A DNA stretch of 64,000 bases, from NCBI GenBank assembly GCA_002711845.1, contig PASF01000011.1, positions 1 to 64,000 of the forward strand. The letters are read 5' to 3'. Positions 34,421 to 45,232 of this stretch are shown here, piece by piece (position 1 is the first letter of the stretch; every line of letters begins with the position of its first letter). This DNA comes from Gammaproteobacteria bacterium (lineage in GTDB: Bacteria > Pseudomonadota > Gammaproteobacteria > Pseudomonadales > Pseudohongiellaceae). Both the position numbers and the translations under genes were made by a program. Below the pieces are notes generated by a model. That model searched no databases and was not told the DNA's origin. It saw only the letters and a program-made list of their open reading frames with translations.

Positions 34421-37030
34421 TCAAGAGAGCTGCGTCACAAATTCGGAGACCGACGCCAGGGCTGCTGGCAGCGCCGATGGATCACTGCCGCCTGCCATGG
34501 CCATATCCGGACGCCCACCGCCTTTGCCGCCTACCTGCTGTGCCACCCTGTTGACCACATCACCCGCCTTGATCCTGCCGGTGAGATCCTGGGTAACACC
34601 CGCTACCAGGCTGACCTTGTCCCCCTCAATGCTGGCCAGGACAACCACCGCACTGCCCAGTTTGTTCTTCAGCTGATCCACGGTATCGCGCAGGGTTTTG
34701 CTGTTGAAACCGTCCAGTTGTTTGACCAGCAGCTTGATGCCGTTGATCTCAATGGCCTCGTCGGCCATGTCACTGCCGGCAGCGCTGGCAAGCTTGCCCT
34801 TGAGTTGCTCCAGCTCTTTCTCCAGCGCCCGCCCGTTGGCGACCAATTGTTGCACCCGGTCCAGGGCGCCATCAGCGCCGGTTTTCAGCAGTTCACAGAT
34901 CTGCCGCAACACAGTTTCCTCGCGCGCCACATAATTCAGTGCACCCATGCCGGTCACTGCTTCAACCCGGCGCACGCCAGCCGCGATGCCGGTCTCCGCG
35001 ACCAGTTTGAACAGCCCGATATCACCGGTGCGCTGGACGTGTGTGCCACCACAAAGTTCGGTGGAAAACTCACCCATGGTCACCACCCGGACCTGATCAC
35101 CGTATTTTTCACCGAACAGGGCCATGGCACCTTTGTCCATGGCCTGATCGATGGACATGGTTTCCTTTTCGACAGCATGATTCTGCAGCACCTGAGCATT
35201 GACCAGCATCTCGATACGGCGAACTTCCTCTTCACTCATGGGTGCACTGTGGGAAAAATCAAAACGCAGGCGTTCGGCATTGACCAGAGAGCCTTTCTGG
35301 GTGACATGATCCCCCAGTACGGTGCGCAGGGCGGCATGCAGCAAATGCGTTGCCGAATGATTAAGCATGATGGCGTGGCGGTTTTCGGCCTCGACACTGG
35401 CGGACAGACGATCACCGACCTGGATGCTGCCTTGCGTCAGGGTACCCTTGTGCAACACGTGTTCACCCTGCTTCTGCGTATCCGACACGGTAAACAGCGC
35501 GGACACCTTGTCACCCTGCCGTATTTCCAGCACCCCACGGTCCCCCACCTGACCCCCGGACTCGCCGTAGAAAGGACTGCTGCTCAATAGCACAACAGCC
35601 TCCGCGTTACCGATCAGCGCATTAACCGACTTGCCATTTTGATAGATGGACAACACGTCCGCATCGGCGTGCAGCCTGTCGTAACCCACGAACTCTGTTC
35701 CCTCCGCGTGGTCGATACTGAGCTTCTCTACCGCATTGAACTGACTGGCAGCCCTTGCCTGCTGTCGCTGTCCTTCCATGGCGCGCTCGAACCCGGCCAT
35801 ATCGAGGGTCAGGTCGTGCTCGCGGGCCACATCAGCAGTGAGGTCAACGGGAAATCCGTACGTGTCGTACAAACGGAAGACGGTATCACCGGGCAGTTCC
35901 TTGCCGGCCAGCTGGCCAATGGCCTGGTTGAGAATCTGCATCCCGTTTTCCAGCGTGCGGGCGAATTGCTGTTCCTCTTCTTTCAGGACTTTTTCTACTC
36001 GCGCCTGGTCTTTCTTCAGCGCCGGATAGGCATCGCCCATCTCCTTGACCAGGGCAGACACCAAGCGGTGGAAAAACACCTCTTTGACGCCAAGCTGGTA
36101 GCCATGGCGCACGGCGCGACGCACGATGCGCCGTAACACATAACCCCGGCCTTCGTTGGATGGCGTGACACCGTCGAGCACCAGGAATGCACAGGAGCGA
36201 ATATGGTCGGCAATCACGCGCAGCGAGGTGTTGCCGGTGTCCTTGACGCCAGTGACGTCGCCAGCGGCATGCAGAAGGTTCTGGAACAGGTCTATTTCGT
36301 AATTGCTGTGCACGTGCTGCAGCACCGCGGCCAGACGCTCCAGCCCCATGCCGGTATCGACTGATGGCTCGGGCAATGGGATCAGTTCGCCACTGGGCTG
36401 ACGGTCAAACTGCATGAAAACCAGGTTCCAGATCTCGATATATCGATCACCGTCCTCGTCCGGGCTACCGGGCGGCCCACCCGCCACATCAGGGCCATGA
36501 TCGTAAAAAATCTCACTGCAAGGGCCACACGGGCCGGTATCACCCATGGCCCAGAAGTTTGAGTCATCACCCAGGCGCACGACCCGCGATGCGTCAACCC
36601 CGATATCGTTGATCCAGATGGCTGCGGCCTCGTCATCGTCCTTGTACACAGTCACCCACAGCTTGTCTTTTGGCAGCTTCAGTTCTCCGGTGAGAAATTC
36701 CCAGGCATAGGCGATGGCATCATTCTTGAAATAATCACCAAAACTGAAATTGCCCAGCATCTCGAAAAACGTGTGATGACGTGCGGTATAACCGACATTT
36801 TCCAGATCGTTGTGCTTGCCACCGGCACGCACACAGCGCTGGGAGCTGACAGCGCGTGAGTAGGCACGTTTGTCGGCCCCGAGAAAACAATCCTTGAACT
36901 GCACCATGCCCGCATTGGTAAACAGCAGCGTGGGGTCATTACCCGGCACCAGGGAGCTGCTGGGGACGACTTCGTGGCCTTTGGACCTGAAGTAGTCAAG
37001 GAATGTCTGACGTATTTCATTACTTTTCAT
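34421..37030 (-). CDS. alaS: Alanyl-tRNA synthetase
   Basis: 869 residues, starting at the ATG ([14 protein letters not shown]) at 37030 with GGAA seven bases upstream; an in-frame ATG at 37054 lacks a ribosome site. Class II core: [25 protein letters not shown] (in part) and [15 protein letters not shown]. The editing domain has [12 protein letters not shown] and [11 protein letters not shown], and the C-terminal DHHA1 domain has [12 protein letters not shown]. All sites appear intact. Confidence 0.98.
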   Translation of the reverse strand: MKSNEIRQTFLDYFRSKGHEVVPSSSLVPGNDPTLLFTNAGMVQFKDCFLGADKRAYSRAVSSQRCVRAGGKHNDLENVGYTARHHTFFEMLGNFSFGDYFKNDAIAYAWEFLTGELKLPKDKLWVTVYKDDDEAAAIWINDIGVDASRVVRLGDDSNFWAMGDTGPCGPCSEIFYDHGPDVAGGPPGSPDEDGDRYIEIWNLVFMQFDRQPSGELIPLPEPSVDTGMGLERLAAVLQHVHSNYEIDLFQNLLHAAGDVTGVKDTGNTSLRVIADHIRSCAFLVLDGVTPSNEGRGYVLRRIVRRAVRHGYQLGVKEVFFHRLVSALVKEMGDAYPALKKDQARVEKVLKEEEQQFARTLENGMQILNQAIGQLAGKELPGDTVFRLYDTYGFPVDLTADVAREHDLTLDMAGFERAMEGQRQQARAASQFNAVEKLSIDHAEGTEFVGYDRLHADADVLSIYQNGKSVNALIGNAEAVVLLSSSPFYGESGGQVGDRGVLEIRQGDKVSALFTVSDTQKQGEHVLHKGTLTQGSIQVGDRLSASVEAENRHAIMLNHSATHLLHAALRTVLGDHVTQKGSLVNAERLRFDFSHSAPMSEEEVRRIEMLVNAQVLQNHAVEKETMSIDQAMDKGAMALFGEKYGDQVRVVTMGEFSTELCGGTHVQRTGDIGLFKLVAETGIAAGVRRVEAVTGMGALNYVAREETVLRQICELLKTGADGALDRVQQLVANGRALEKELEQLKGKLASAAGSDMADEAIEINGIKLLVKQLDGFNSKTLRDTVDQLKNKLGSAVVVLASIEGDKVSLVAGVTQDLTGRIKAGDVVNRVAQQVGGKGGGRPDMAMAGGSDPSALPAALASVSEFVTQLS

Positions 37031-37145
37031 CGGTGCTTCCGTTAGCAAATTCATTGATCAACGTGGCCGCCCGTTTTTGCTGCCGGACAGCCAAATATGG
37101 CGGCAGATTATACTCTTATGGTGACTTAATGACAGAACCGCGTTA

Positions 37146-38210
37146 TCAGTCGGCGATGTCAATTTTACCGTTACTGGACAACAGGATAGCAATAGGTCGC
37201 GTCCTGGGGAAATGCGATAAAACTATGGTGGTGATAATCAGAAACGGTACACACAGAAACATCCCTGCCACACCCCAGATGTAGCCCCACAGGGCAAGAT
37301 TGAACAGGATGACAATCGGGCTGAGGTTCAGCGACGTACCCATCAGCCGGGGCTCCAGAATATTGCCGATGCACACCTGCAGCGCACCAATGGACAGCAG
37401 GACAATCACTGACAGGGCGATGCCTTCATTGGACTGGGCCAGGGCGATGGTGGCCGGGAATATTGTGGCGATGATGGAACCCACCGTGGGGATAAAATTC
37501 AGCAGGAAGATCAGCACCCCCCAGACCTCCGGGAAGTCCACACCCAGCGCCCGCAGCACCAGATAACTGAGGGTGCCGGTCAACAGGCTGGTAAACATCT
37601 TGATACTGATGTACTTCTGCACATCCTTGCGCACCCGGTTGATGATTCGGCGGACGCTGCGTTCACGAACGTCATTGCCCACCAGCGCGGACAGCTTGGC
37701 GTCGAAATTACCCTGTTCGAACAACAGAAAGCCGACGTAGATGATAATCAAGACACCGTCAGCAGCGAGACCGGTAAAGGTCAGCGCGGTCGCCGTGATC
37801 AGCGCGGATATGTCAAGCCATTCGGTGACCATTTGCGCCATGCCGCCGGCTGGCAGGCTGTTGGCAAAAGGAAATGCCGCCCAATAGGCGCGAAGGTTCG
37901 CCTCGTAGACCCGGGCCACACTGCCCAGGTCGTTGAGGCTGCCACTGATGAACTGCACAATCATTGAGACGGCAAACAGAAACATCAGGATGGCGGCGAT
38001 GAAGCGCAGCGGGCGCGGAATGGAGAACGGGCCAATCCGGATACGACTGAAACTGGCCGCCAGTACGTTGATCAGGAACCAGAATACAATCGCAATCACC
38101 AGCGGCAAAAACAGGTTCTGCCCAACCACCAGCAGGTAAATGGTCAGTGCCACCAGCGCCGCGCTGAGGGTCACGTTCATCAACGTTCTTTGTGGCGGCT
38201 TGACCTCCAT
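37146..38210 (-). CDS. AI-2E family (PerM-like) permease
   Basis: 354 residues with about eight transmembrane helices. The conserved region LLNFIPTVGSIIATIFPATIAL and GNILEPRLMGTSLNLSPIVI (each in part) is diagnostic. A long soluble loop carries VRERSVRRIINRVRKDVQKYI. Members export varied substrates, including autoinducer-2, or act in sodium/proton exchange; the substrate cannot be told here. A palindrome lies upstream at 38235. Confidence 0.88.
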   Translation of the reverse strand: MEVKPPQRTLMNVTLSAALVALTIYLLVVGQNLFLPLVIAIVFWFLINVLAASFSRIRIGPFSIPRPLRFIAAILMFLFAVSMIVQFISGSLNDLGSVARVYEANLRAYWAAFPFANSLPAGGMAQMVTEWLDISALITATALTFTGLAADGVLIIIYVGFLLFEQGNFDAKLSALVGNDVRERSVRRIINRVRKDVQKYISIKMFTSLLTGTLSYLVLRALGVDFPEVWGVLIFLLNFIPTVGSIIATIFPATIALAQSNEGIALSVIVLLSIGALQVCIGNILEPRLMGTSLNLSPIVILFNLALWGYIWGVAGMFLCVPFLIITTIVLSHFPRTRPIAILLSSNGKIDIAD

Positions 38211-38234
38211 TTGGCGCTCCCTGGCACACTAACA

Positions 38235-38251
38235 AGTATCAGACTGATACT
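38235..38251. promoter_or_regulatory. Perfect 17-bp palindrome upstream of the permease gene
   Basis: AGTATCAG-A-CTGATACT sits 25 bases before the AI-2E permease start and 11 bases after the DsbD-like gene. The single-base centre argues for an operator site. The regulator is unknown. Confidence 0.45.
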
Positions 38252-38261
38252 GGCCGCAACA

Positions 38262-40529
38262 TCATAAGCTGGCGAAGGCATCCAGTACGATAGCCGGCGT
38301 CAACAACTGCGGCAAAATCACCGGTTCCGCCGACGGATCGCCAGGATAGAGAATATAAAGCGGCACACTGGGGCGGTCAAACTCATCCAGCACCCGGCTG
38401 ATCTCTGGATCCTGGTTGGTCCAGTCGCCCTTCATGTAGGTGATACCGTTGTCACGCATGGCCTGTTGCACCCGCTGAGTGCTGAGAGTGGTCTGCTCAT
38501 TGGCCAGGCAGGTAATACACCAGGCCGCGGTCATATTGACCAGCACCGGGTTACCACCTTCACGCAACTCGGCAACACGCGCCGACGCGAAGGGCTCGAA
38601 GTCAGCCTCATAGTCAGCGCCACTCATGTCGACACCTGAATCCGGGTTACCAAGGCGCGGCTCCAGCAGCGGCATGCGCAGCACCGACAGCGCCACTGCA
38701 ATCAGCACCAGGCTCACCACGGTATTGGCGCGCCGCCAGCCAGTCGCAGCGCTGCTGCTCTTTTGCAGCAGCCACAGTGCCAGCGCCAGCAGCAGGGCCG
38801 CGGACGCAACCGCCACCATGCCATTAACGCCGACCTGCACACCCAGTACCCACAACAGCCAAAGCGCGGCGGCGTACATCGGGAAGGCCATAAATTCCTT
38901 GAAGGTCACCATCCATGGCCCTGGTTTGGGCATGTGTTTCATCAATGCCGGGCTGAAAGCCAACGCCAGGAACGGCAAGGCCATGCCCAGCCCCAAAAAC
39001 GCAAACACCAGCATCGCCACCAGCCAGGACTGGGCCAATGCAAACCCCAGTGCCGCGCCCATGAACGGTGCTGTACAGGGACTGGCAACCACCGTTGCCA
39101 AAACACCGGTAAAGAAGGAGGACTTGTAGCCTTTGGAGGTGGTCAGGCTGTCACCCACCCCCATCAGACGGGTACCGAATTCGTAAACGCCGGACAGGCT
39201 CAGGCCCATGACAAAGAACAGGAACACCAGCATGGCAACAAACCAGGGCGATTGCAGCTGGAAAGCCCAGCCCACAGCCTCACCGCCGGCACGCAATGCC
39301 AGCAGCACGCTGGCCAGTGCCATGAAGGTGAGCACAATACCGGCCGTGTATGCCAGCCCGTGCATCTTTTTCTGGCCGCTGCTGGCGCCGCCCTTGGCGG
39401 TCAGGTTGAGCACCTTCAGTGATAACACCGGGAACACACACGGCATCAGGTTCAGGATCAGCCCGCCGAGTATGGCGAAAATCACAATGGTCAGCAAACT
39501 TTGCTCACCGCCAGCCAGGCTCCCCGGCCCTGCCTGTTCGCGGGCAACCGCCGCGATCGCGGCCAGGCCATCGGCACTGGCCGGCTCTGCCGTGATCTGG
39601 TAACCACGCATCTCGCCATTGTTCTGCTGCACTGCCAGCAAACCATTGACCTGCTCGAGATCGGTAAGCATCCGCCGCGGCTGGGCATGGGTGATCTGCA
39701 CCACGCCGGGCATCAGGGTGACATCACGCAACGGGCCGGGCTTGAGAATTCGGCGCTGCTCCGGGAAAAACCAGACATCATCGGCGTCGGCAAATGCCTG
39801 GGTATTGGCATTGAAAGAAAAACTCACCCGGTCGCCGGCAATAGCAAACAGCCCTTCAATGGCATGATCATCGGTTGGCAGATTGTCCCGGGTGGCAGCA
39901 AACTCATCAGCCCACTGGGGGTCAGGGCGCAACCCCTCGCCGGACACCGGCAGCGTCAGGCTGACCTCGGCATCCTCGATCAGGCAGATCAGGTCACACA
40001 CCTGCCATTCAACGTGGGCGGTCATCGCAAACTCATCGCCACGGAAGTCGGCGGGCACCTGCACCGGCACCATCAGCAGCACTTCACTTTTGTAGGAGAA
40101 GGTAATCAGGTCGCTGCCCGGGAACGGCAGCCAGGTTGGAATCGGCCACTGGATTTCCCCTGCCTGCGCACCGTCAGGCAAGGACCAGCTGTGAATGAAC
40201 GTTGCGTCGCCACTGTCGCCTGGCCATTTAGAGTAGGTATGCCAGCCTTCCGTCGGATCCAGCCTGATGGCTGTCCACAGGGTTTCGCCGGGCACCGCGT
40301 TCAGCGACTCGGCAATCAGTTCGACATCAATTTCGTCACCCTGATAGACACCGTCGATATATGTTGGCGCGTTGCTGTCGTCCAGACCGCTTTCCTGCGC
40401 CAGCACCGACATGCCGGGCAAGGCTGACCAGGCGGCCGCCAGCAGCAGCCAGAGCATCATGAGCGGGGGCAGTACCCGTCGAGCCTGTAAACCTGACAGA
40501 TTGACCAGCCACTGAAACGAACGCACCAT
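38262..40529 (-). CDS. DsbD-like thiol:disulfide reductase
   Basis: 755 residues. Signal peptide about 1-45, then a periplasmic N-terminal domain (50-270) with a VCDLIC cysteine pair. The membrane part has about eight helices, with the conserved NLMPCVFPVLSLK and ASPCTAPFMGAALG cysteines. The C-terminal thioredoxin-like domain has VNMTAAWCITCLANEQTTL and PSVPLYILYP. Electrons pass from cytoplasmic thioredoxin through the membrane to periplasmic partners such as DsbC (encoded at 45233). The N-terminal domain resembles the ScsB/DsbD variant, so I withhold the symbol. Confidence 0.88.
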   Translation of the reverse strand: MVRSFQWLVNLSGLQARRVLPPLMMLWLLLAAAWSALPGMSVLAQESGLDDSNAPTYIDGVYQGDEIDVELIAESLNAVPGETLWTAIRLDPTEGWHTYSKWPGDSGDATFIHSWSLPDGAQAGEIQWPIPTWLPFPGSDLITFSYKSEVLLMVPVQVPADFRGDEFAMTAHVEWQVCDLICLIEDAEVSLTLPVSGEGLRPDPQWADEFAATRDNLPTDDHAIEGLFAIAGDRVSFSFNANTQAFADADDVWFFPEQRRILKPGPLRDVTLMPGVVQITHAQPRRMLTDLEQVNGLLAVQQNNGEMRGYQITAEPASADGLAAIAAVAREQAGPGSLAGGEQSLLTIVIFAILGGLILNLMPCVFPVLSLKVLNLTAKGGASSGQKKMHGLAYTAGIVLTFMALASVLLALRAGGEAVGWAFQLQSPWFVAMLVFLFFVMGLSLSGVYEFGTRLMGVGDSLTTSKGYKSSFFTGVLATVVASPCTAPFMGAALGFALAQSWLVAMLVFAFLGLGMALPFLALAFSPALMKHMPKPGPWMVTFKEFMAFPMYAAALWLLWVLGVQVGVNGMVAVASAALLLALALWLLQKSSSAATGWRRANTVVSLVLIAVALSVLRMPLLEPRLGNPDSGVDMSGADYEADFEPFASARVAELREGGNPVLVNMTAAWCITCLANEQTTLSTQRVQQAMRDNGITYMKGDWTNQDPEISRVLDEFDRPSVPLYILYPGDPSAEPVILPQLLTPAIVLDAFASL

Positions 40530-40652
40530 GTGAACTCTCCGAACGGGTGATGTTTTTATAACATTATCAATTTGTTGTTGCCCGATTGTAGCGCCTGATG
40601 GACGCCGATGGCAGCCCTGATTGTGATAAAAAGTAACAGACTGTCAATCCCC

Positions 40653-42419
40653 TCAAGGCAAAGGCTGCAAATGCTCTACCAGCAGCTGTAACTGTCGCTG
40701 CCCTCTGAATTCATTGACGTCCAGTCGGTACACCGCTCTGACCTGCGCAACCCCCGGATCCGGCCAGACCAGGGGATCAATGTTGAACGCAATGGCATCC
40801 AGCAGATTATCGCTACCCGCCGGCAACAGGGTCATCTTCAGATGCCGCTCCCCCACCAGACGCTGACTCACCAGTTCAAATTCCCCATCAAACAGTGGTT
40901 CCGGAAACCCCTGCCCCCACGGCCCCGCGTAGCGGAGCAACTCAGCGGTTTCCAGGCGCATATCGGGCGCATCTATCGTGCCATCGGTGAGCAGGCGCTT
41001 CTGCAGCGCATCTGCATCCAGCAGCCGCTCAGCGGCACTGACAAAGGCCGTTTCAAAGTCTCCCAGACGGGACTTGTCCAGACTCAACCCGGCCGCCATC
41101 GCGTGTCCACCAAACCGGCTGATCAGCCCGGGGTGTTGCGCGGCGATCTGGTCCAGCAGATCACGGATGTGCAGACCTGGCACCGAGCGCGCGGAACCCT
41201 TGACTTCCGTGTTGCCAGGCGTGCCGGGATCAGCATCGGCAAACACTATGACCGGGCGGTGAAACTGTTCTTTCACCCGGGAGGCCAGTATGCCCACCAC
41301 GCCCTGGTGCCACTGCGGGTCATACAGACACAGCGCGGCGGGCATCTCCCGGGAACCGGCCAACTTGTCCTGCATCAGGCCCAGCGCCGCCATCGCCTGT
41401 TCACGCATATCTCCTTCAATGCGTTTACGCTCATCGTTGATTCGATCCAGCTGCGCTGCCAGCTGCCGCGCTGAACCGGGGTCGTCACTGAGCAGGCAGG
41501 CAATACCCAGTGACATATCCTGCAGACGGCCGGCCGCGTTCAGACGCGGGCCGACAGCAAACCCAAGATCGGAGGCCACCAGCGACGGGTAAGGGCGACG
41601 GCCCTGATTCAGCAGTGCCAGAATGCCTTCGCATGCCCGGCCTTGGCGGATTCGTCGCAGGCCTTCGCTGACCAGAATGCGGTTATTCCGGTCCAGCGGC
41701 ACCAGATCCGCCACAGTTCCCAGCGCCACCAGATCCAGCAGATCTGCCAGGCGGGGCTCGGACAGGCCCTGCGCGGCGAACCAGCCCTGATCCCGCAACA
41801 GGGCCCTGAGACCCAGCATCAGGTAAAACACCACACCCACGCCCGCCAGGGCCTTGCTGGCAAACGCACAACCGGGCTGATTGGGGTTCAGGATGGCATT
41901 GGCATCGGGCAGCGTCTGGCCGGGCAGATGATGATCCGTGACCAGTACCGCGATGCCGGCGGCCCGGGCCATGGCCACCCCTTCGTGACTGGATATGCCA
42001 TTGTCCACTGTGATGAGCAGGTCAGGTTTGCGGGCAATGGCCAGCGGGACAATCTCGGGGCTGAGCCCGTAACCGTAGGTAAACCGGTCAGGCACAATGT
42101 AGTCCAGGTGGGCGAACCCCATCTGCCGGAGTGCGCGTAGTACCACGGCACAACTGGTGGCGCCATCCGCGTCAAAATCCGACACCACCAGAATGCGTCC
42201 CTGCTGCTGCAGCGTCTGCCACAACAGTTGTGTGGCGTCATTCATCCCTTTCAGGCTGGCGGGCGGCAACAGGCCGGCGGGCTCCAGCTTCAGATCGTCG
42301 GGGTGACAGACATGACGACTGGCATAAATCCGGGCCAGCAACGGAGAAACAGCCGCACCCGGCACCATCAGCGCCGTCACAGCTGCTTCAGACGGCGTCG
42401 GGCGGCGCTGTATCAGCAT
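40653..42419 (-). CDS. recJ: RecJ single-stranded-DNA exonuclease
   Basis: 588 residues from the ATG at 42419, which overlaps the thrC stop by one base; an in-frame GTG three bases earlier is possible. DHH-family motifs: VVSDFDADGATSCAVV, TVDNGISS and VTDHHLPGQTLP; then DLVALGTVADLVPL and the DHHA1 motif RFGGHAMAAGLSL. A 5'-3' exonuclease in recombination and mismatch repair. Last gene of a dsbC-hom-thrC-recJ run seen in pseudomonads. Confidence 0.97.
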   Translation of the reverse strand: MLIQRRPTPSEAAVTALMVPGAAVSPLLARIYASRHVCHPDDLKLEPAGLLPPASLKGMNDATQLLWQTLQQQGRILVVSDFDADGATSCAVVLRALRQMGFAHLDYIVPDRFTYGYGLSPEIVPLAIARKPDLLITVDNGISSHEGVAMARAAGIAVLVTDHHLPGQTLPDANAILNPNQPGCAFASKALAGVGVVFYLMLGLRALLRDQGWFAAQGLSEPRLADLLDLVALGTVADLVPLDRNNRILVSEGLRRIRQGRACEGILALLNQGRRPYPSLVASDLGFAVGPRLNAAGRLQDMSLGIACLLSDDPGSARQLAAQLDRINDERKRIEGDMREQAMAALGLMQDKLAGSREMPAALCLYDPQWHQGVVGILASRVKEQFHRPVIVFADADPGTPGNTEVKGSARSVPGLHIRDLLDQIAAQHPGLISRFGGHAMAAGLSLDKSRLGDFETAFVSAAERLLDADALQKRLLTDGTIDAPDMRLETAELLRYAGPWGQGFPEPLFDGEFELVSQRLVGERHLKMTLLPAGSDNLLDAIAFNIDPLVWPDPGVAQVRAVYRLDVNEFRGQRQLQLLVEHLQPLP

Positions 42420-43807
42420 CACAGTTGCGACTGCATGAAACCGGTGATGGCCTTTATATCGTTATCGAGCACATCATAGTGCTCTTCGCGTTCCATCAGG
42501 TCGTGCAGGTGTTCGGGTAGCGCCGGATATTCCAGGCCGGCTTTTTCCACGGCATCGGCAAACTTGACCGGATGCGCGGTGGCCAGAGTAATCATTGGCA
42601 CGCTGCGATCCGTATTGCAGACACGGGCGGCATGAACGCCAATCGCGGTGTGCGGATCGATCAGAAACTGGGTATCGGCGTAGACCTGTGCGATTACCTG
42701 GCAGGTGGTGTCGTCATCCACACCCTGACTGCTGAACAGATCCCGGGCACGTTGCCATTGCGTCGGCTCCAGGTGCTGCGGCGTATTGCCCAGACCCGTG
42801 ACAAACGCGGTGACCGCCTCCGCATCGCGATCAAACAGATCAAACAGGTAGCGTTCGAAATTGCTCGACACCATGATATCCATGCTCGGTGACAGTGTGT
42901 GCTCCAGGTTGCCCAGCGAATACTCGTTATCGCTGAGCAGTCGATGCAGGATATCATTGCGATTGGTGGCGATCACCAGCTGCCTGACCGGCAGACCCAT
43001 GGAGCGCGCCAGGTATCCCGCATAAATGTCTCCGAAGTTACCGGTTGGCACTGAAAACGAGACCGGGCGCAAGGGTCCACCCAGATTCAGGGACGCGTAA
43101 AAATAATAGACAATCTGCGCCATGATTCTGGCCCAGTTGATGGAATTGACGGCCACCAGTTGTCGGTCGGCGGGCAGGAAGGACTGATCCCCAAATGCTG
43201 CCTTGACGATACGCTGGCAGTCATCAAAATTGCCACGCACGGCGATGTTGTGCACATTGTCGCCGGGAATGGTGGTCATCTGACGACGCTGTACGTCCGA
43301 CACCCGCTTATACGGGTGTAGAATAAACAGGTCGATATTTTCGCAATGCCGGCAGCCTTCAAGTGCCGCAGAACCGGTGTCACCTGAGGTGGCGCCCAGC
43401 ACCGCAACTTTTTTGTTGTCACGGGTCAGGACGTAATCCAGCAGGCGCCCCAGCAACTGCAGGGCGAAATCCTTGAACGCCAGGGTCGGGCCACAGTAAA
43501 GTTCCAGCACCCATTCATTGGCATCCAGTTGCCGCAGCGGCGCGACCGCCTTGTGGGTAAATGTCTGGTAACTCTCGCTGATAATGCGCTGCAAAACGTC
43601 GTCAGGAATTTCGCCGTCGATGAACGGTTGAATAACCTTGAAAGCCAACTGGTCATAGGGCAGTCCTGCCCAGGACGCAATTTCGTCAGCAGAAAACTGC
43701 GGCAATGATTCGGGGACGTAAAGACCGCCGTCCGGTGCCAGCCCGGTCAACAAAACCTGCTCAAAATTGCAGGCAGGTGATTTACCGCGTGTACTGATGT
43801 ATCTCAT
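42419..43807 (-). CDS. thrC: Threonine synthase
   Basis: 462 residues. Family start MRYISTRGKSPACNFEQVLLTGLAPDGGLYVPE (in part); the PLP lysine is in TLAFKDFALQLLG, and VLGATSGDTGSAALEG binds the cofactor. Long form with N-terminal extension, typical of Gammaproteobacteria. It converts O-phosphohomoserine to threonine. Its stop overlaps recJ, and it lies nine bases after hom. Confidence 0.97.
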   Translation of the reverse strand: MRYISTRGKSPACNFEQVLLTGLAPDGGLYVPESLPQFSADEIASWAGLPYDQLAFKVIQPFIDGEIPDDVLQRIISESYQTFTHKAVAPLRQLDANEWVLELYCGPTLAFKDFALQLLGRLLDYVLTRDNKKVAVLGATSGDTGSAALEGCRHCENIDLFILHPYKRVSDVQRRQMTTIPGDNVHNIAVRGNFDDCQRIVKAAFGDQSFLPADRQLVAVNSINWARIMAQIVYYFYASLNLGGPLRPVSFSVPTGNFGDIYAGYLARSMGLPVRQLVIATNRNDILHRLLSDNEYSLGNLEHTLSPSMDIMVSSNFERYLFDLFDRDAEAVTAFVTGLGNTPQHLEPTQWQRARDLFSSQGVDDDTTCQVIAQVYADTQFLIDPHTAIGVHAARVCNTDRSVPMITLATAHPVKFADAVEKAGLEYPALPEHLHDLMEREEHYDVLDNDIKAITGFMQSQL

Positions 43808-43816
43808 CGCCCGACC

Positions 43817-45160
43817 TCAACCGTTCTCGCCATCAAACTGCTCCACGCGAATCCGCATGATCTTTCCGTCGATCTCGTCCAGCTCTTCGAGCACGGCAAT
43901 TGCCACATCCATGGTCGCCTCATTGATACGACTGGTCAGCAGAACCACTGGCACAATGCCTTTTTCGAAATCGCTGCCATGCGGTTCTTTTTGAATGACC
44001 GCCTCAATATTGATACCGTAGTTGGTCAACACCTGCGAGATCTTGGCAAATACCCCGACCCGGTCTCGTGCGGAAATGCGCAGGTAGTACTCGGATTCGA
44101 TTTCAGTGATATCCAGAATCTTGAGGTCATTGCGCAAGGCGGTAAAGGCCAGTGGCGGTATGCTGCCACCCTGGATTTCATCGCGACCGGCACGGGCAAT
44201 ATCAATGATATCGGCAACCACGGACGATGCTGTGGCTTCTGCACCGGCGCCGGCACCGTAATACAGTGTACTGCCGGCCGAGTCACCTTTCACCACGACC
44301 GCGTTCATTACGCCATTAACATTGGCAATCAGCACCTGCTCGGAAATCAGGGTCGGATGTACACGCAGCTCAATACCTAGCTCGGTAACCCGCGTGATCC
44401 CCAGGTGCTTGATGCGGTAGCCCAGCTCTTCAGCGTAGGCAATATCAGCGGTGGTAATATGGCTGATACCTTCGGTGTAGACGTGTTCAAACTGGAGGGC
44501 AATACCAAATGCGTTGGACGCCAGGATGGCAAGTTTGTGTGCGGCGTCTATGCCTTCAACATCGAATGTCGGATCGGCTTCCGCGTACCCCAGTTGCTGC
44601 GCTTCCTTGAGTACGTCCGGAAAGTCACGGCTGTGCTCACCCATTTCCGTCAGTATGTAATTGCTGGTGCCGTTGATGATACCGGCCAGCCACTGGATGG
44701 AATTGGCGGCCAGACCTTCCCGCAGCGCCTTGATAATGGGGATGCCACCGGCCACCGCACTTTCGTAGGAAACCACAACACCTTTTTTACGGGCTGCCTC
44801 AAAAATGGCATTACCGTGCACGGCAATCAACGCCTTGTTGGCGGTAACCACGTTCTTGCCATTCTCGATAGCCAGCAGCACCAGCTCCAGCGCCGGCTCA
44901 TAACCGCCGATCAATTCAACCAGGATGTCGACCTCAGGGTCGTTGGCGACATCAAATACATTGGTACTGACGCGGATACCGGTTTTGGCAAGGTCAGGCG
45001 CGGGGTGACGGGTCGCCACATGGACGATATCCAGGTTCATGCCCACCCGGCGGGTAATTTCCGCTTTCTTGTCGTTCAGCAAATTGTAGGTACCGCCACC
45101 GACAGTACCCAAACCACAAATCCCTATACGCAATGACTGCTTTTTACGATCCTGACTCAC
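43817..45160 (-). CDS. hom: Homoserine dehydrogenase
   Basis: 447 residues, monofunctional. The NAD(P) motif GICGLGTVGGGTYNLL lies near the N-terminus, the catalytic region has AVAGGIPIIKALREGLA and GIINGTSNYILTEM, and the C-terminal ACT domain (about 355-430) has YYLRISARDRVGVFAKISQVL (in part). It reduces aspartate semialdehyde to homoserine. No leader peptide with threonine codons is visible in the 72-base gap upstream. Confidence 0.97.
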   Translation of the reverse strand: MSQDRKKQSLRIGICGLGTVGGGTYNLLNDKKAEITRRVGMNLDIVHVATRHPAPDLAKTGIRVSTNVFDVANDPEVDILVELIGGYEPALELVLLAIENGKNVVTANKALIAVHGNAIFEAARKKGVVVSYESAVAGGIPIIKALREGLAANSIQWLAGIINGTSNYILTEMGEHSRDFPDVLKEAQQLGYAEADPTFDVEGIDAAHKLAILASNAFGIALQFEHVYTEGISHITTADIAYAEELGYRIKHLGITRVTELGIELRVHPTLISEQVLIANVNGVMNAVVVKGDSAGSTLYYGAGAGAEATASSVVADIIDIARAGRDEIQGGSIPPLAFTALRNDLKILDITEIESEYYLRISARDRVGVFAKISQVLTNYGINIEAVIQKEPHGSDFEKGIVPVVLLTSRINEATMDVAIAVLEELDEIDGKIMRIRVEQFDGENG

Positions 45161-45232
45161 ATTTCCCTCACACTAGCTGTACCCCGCACACTGACTTGTA
45201 CGGTGATTTATGTTGATTGCAATTGCCGGATG

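Noticed and set aside
45161..45232. Threonine attenuator before hom
   Set aside because: The 72-base gap shows no short Thr/Ile-rich leader frame or alternative stem-loops.
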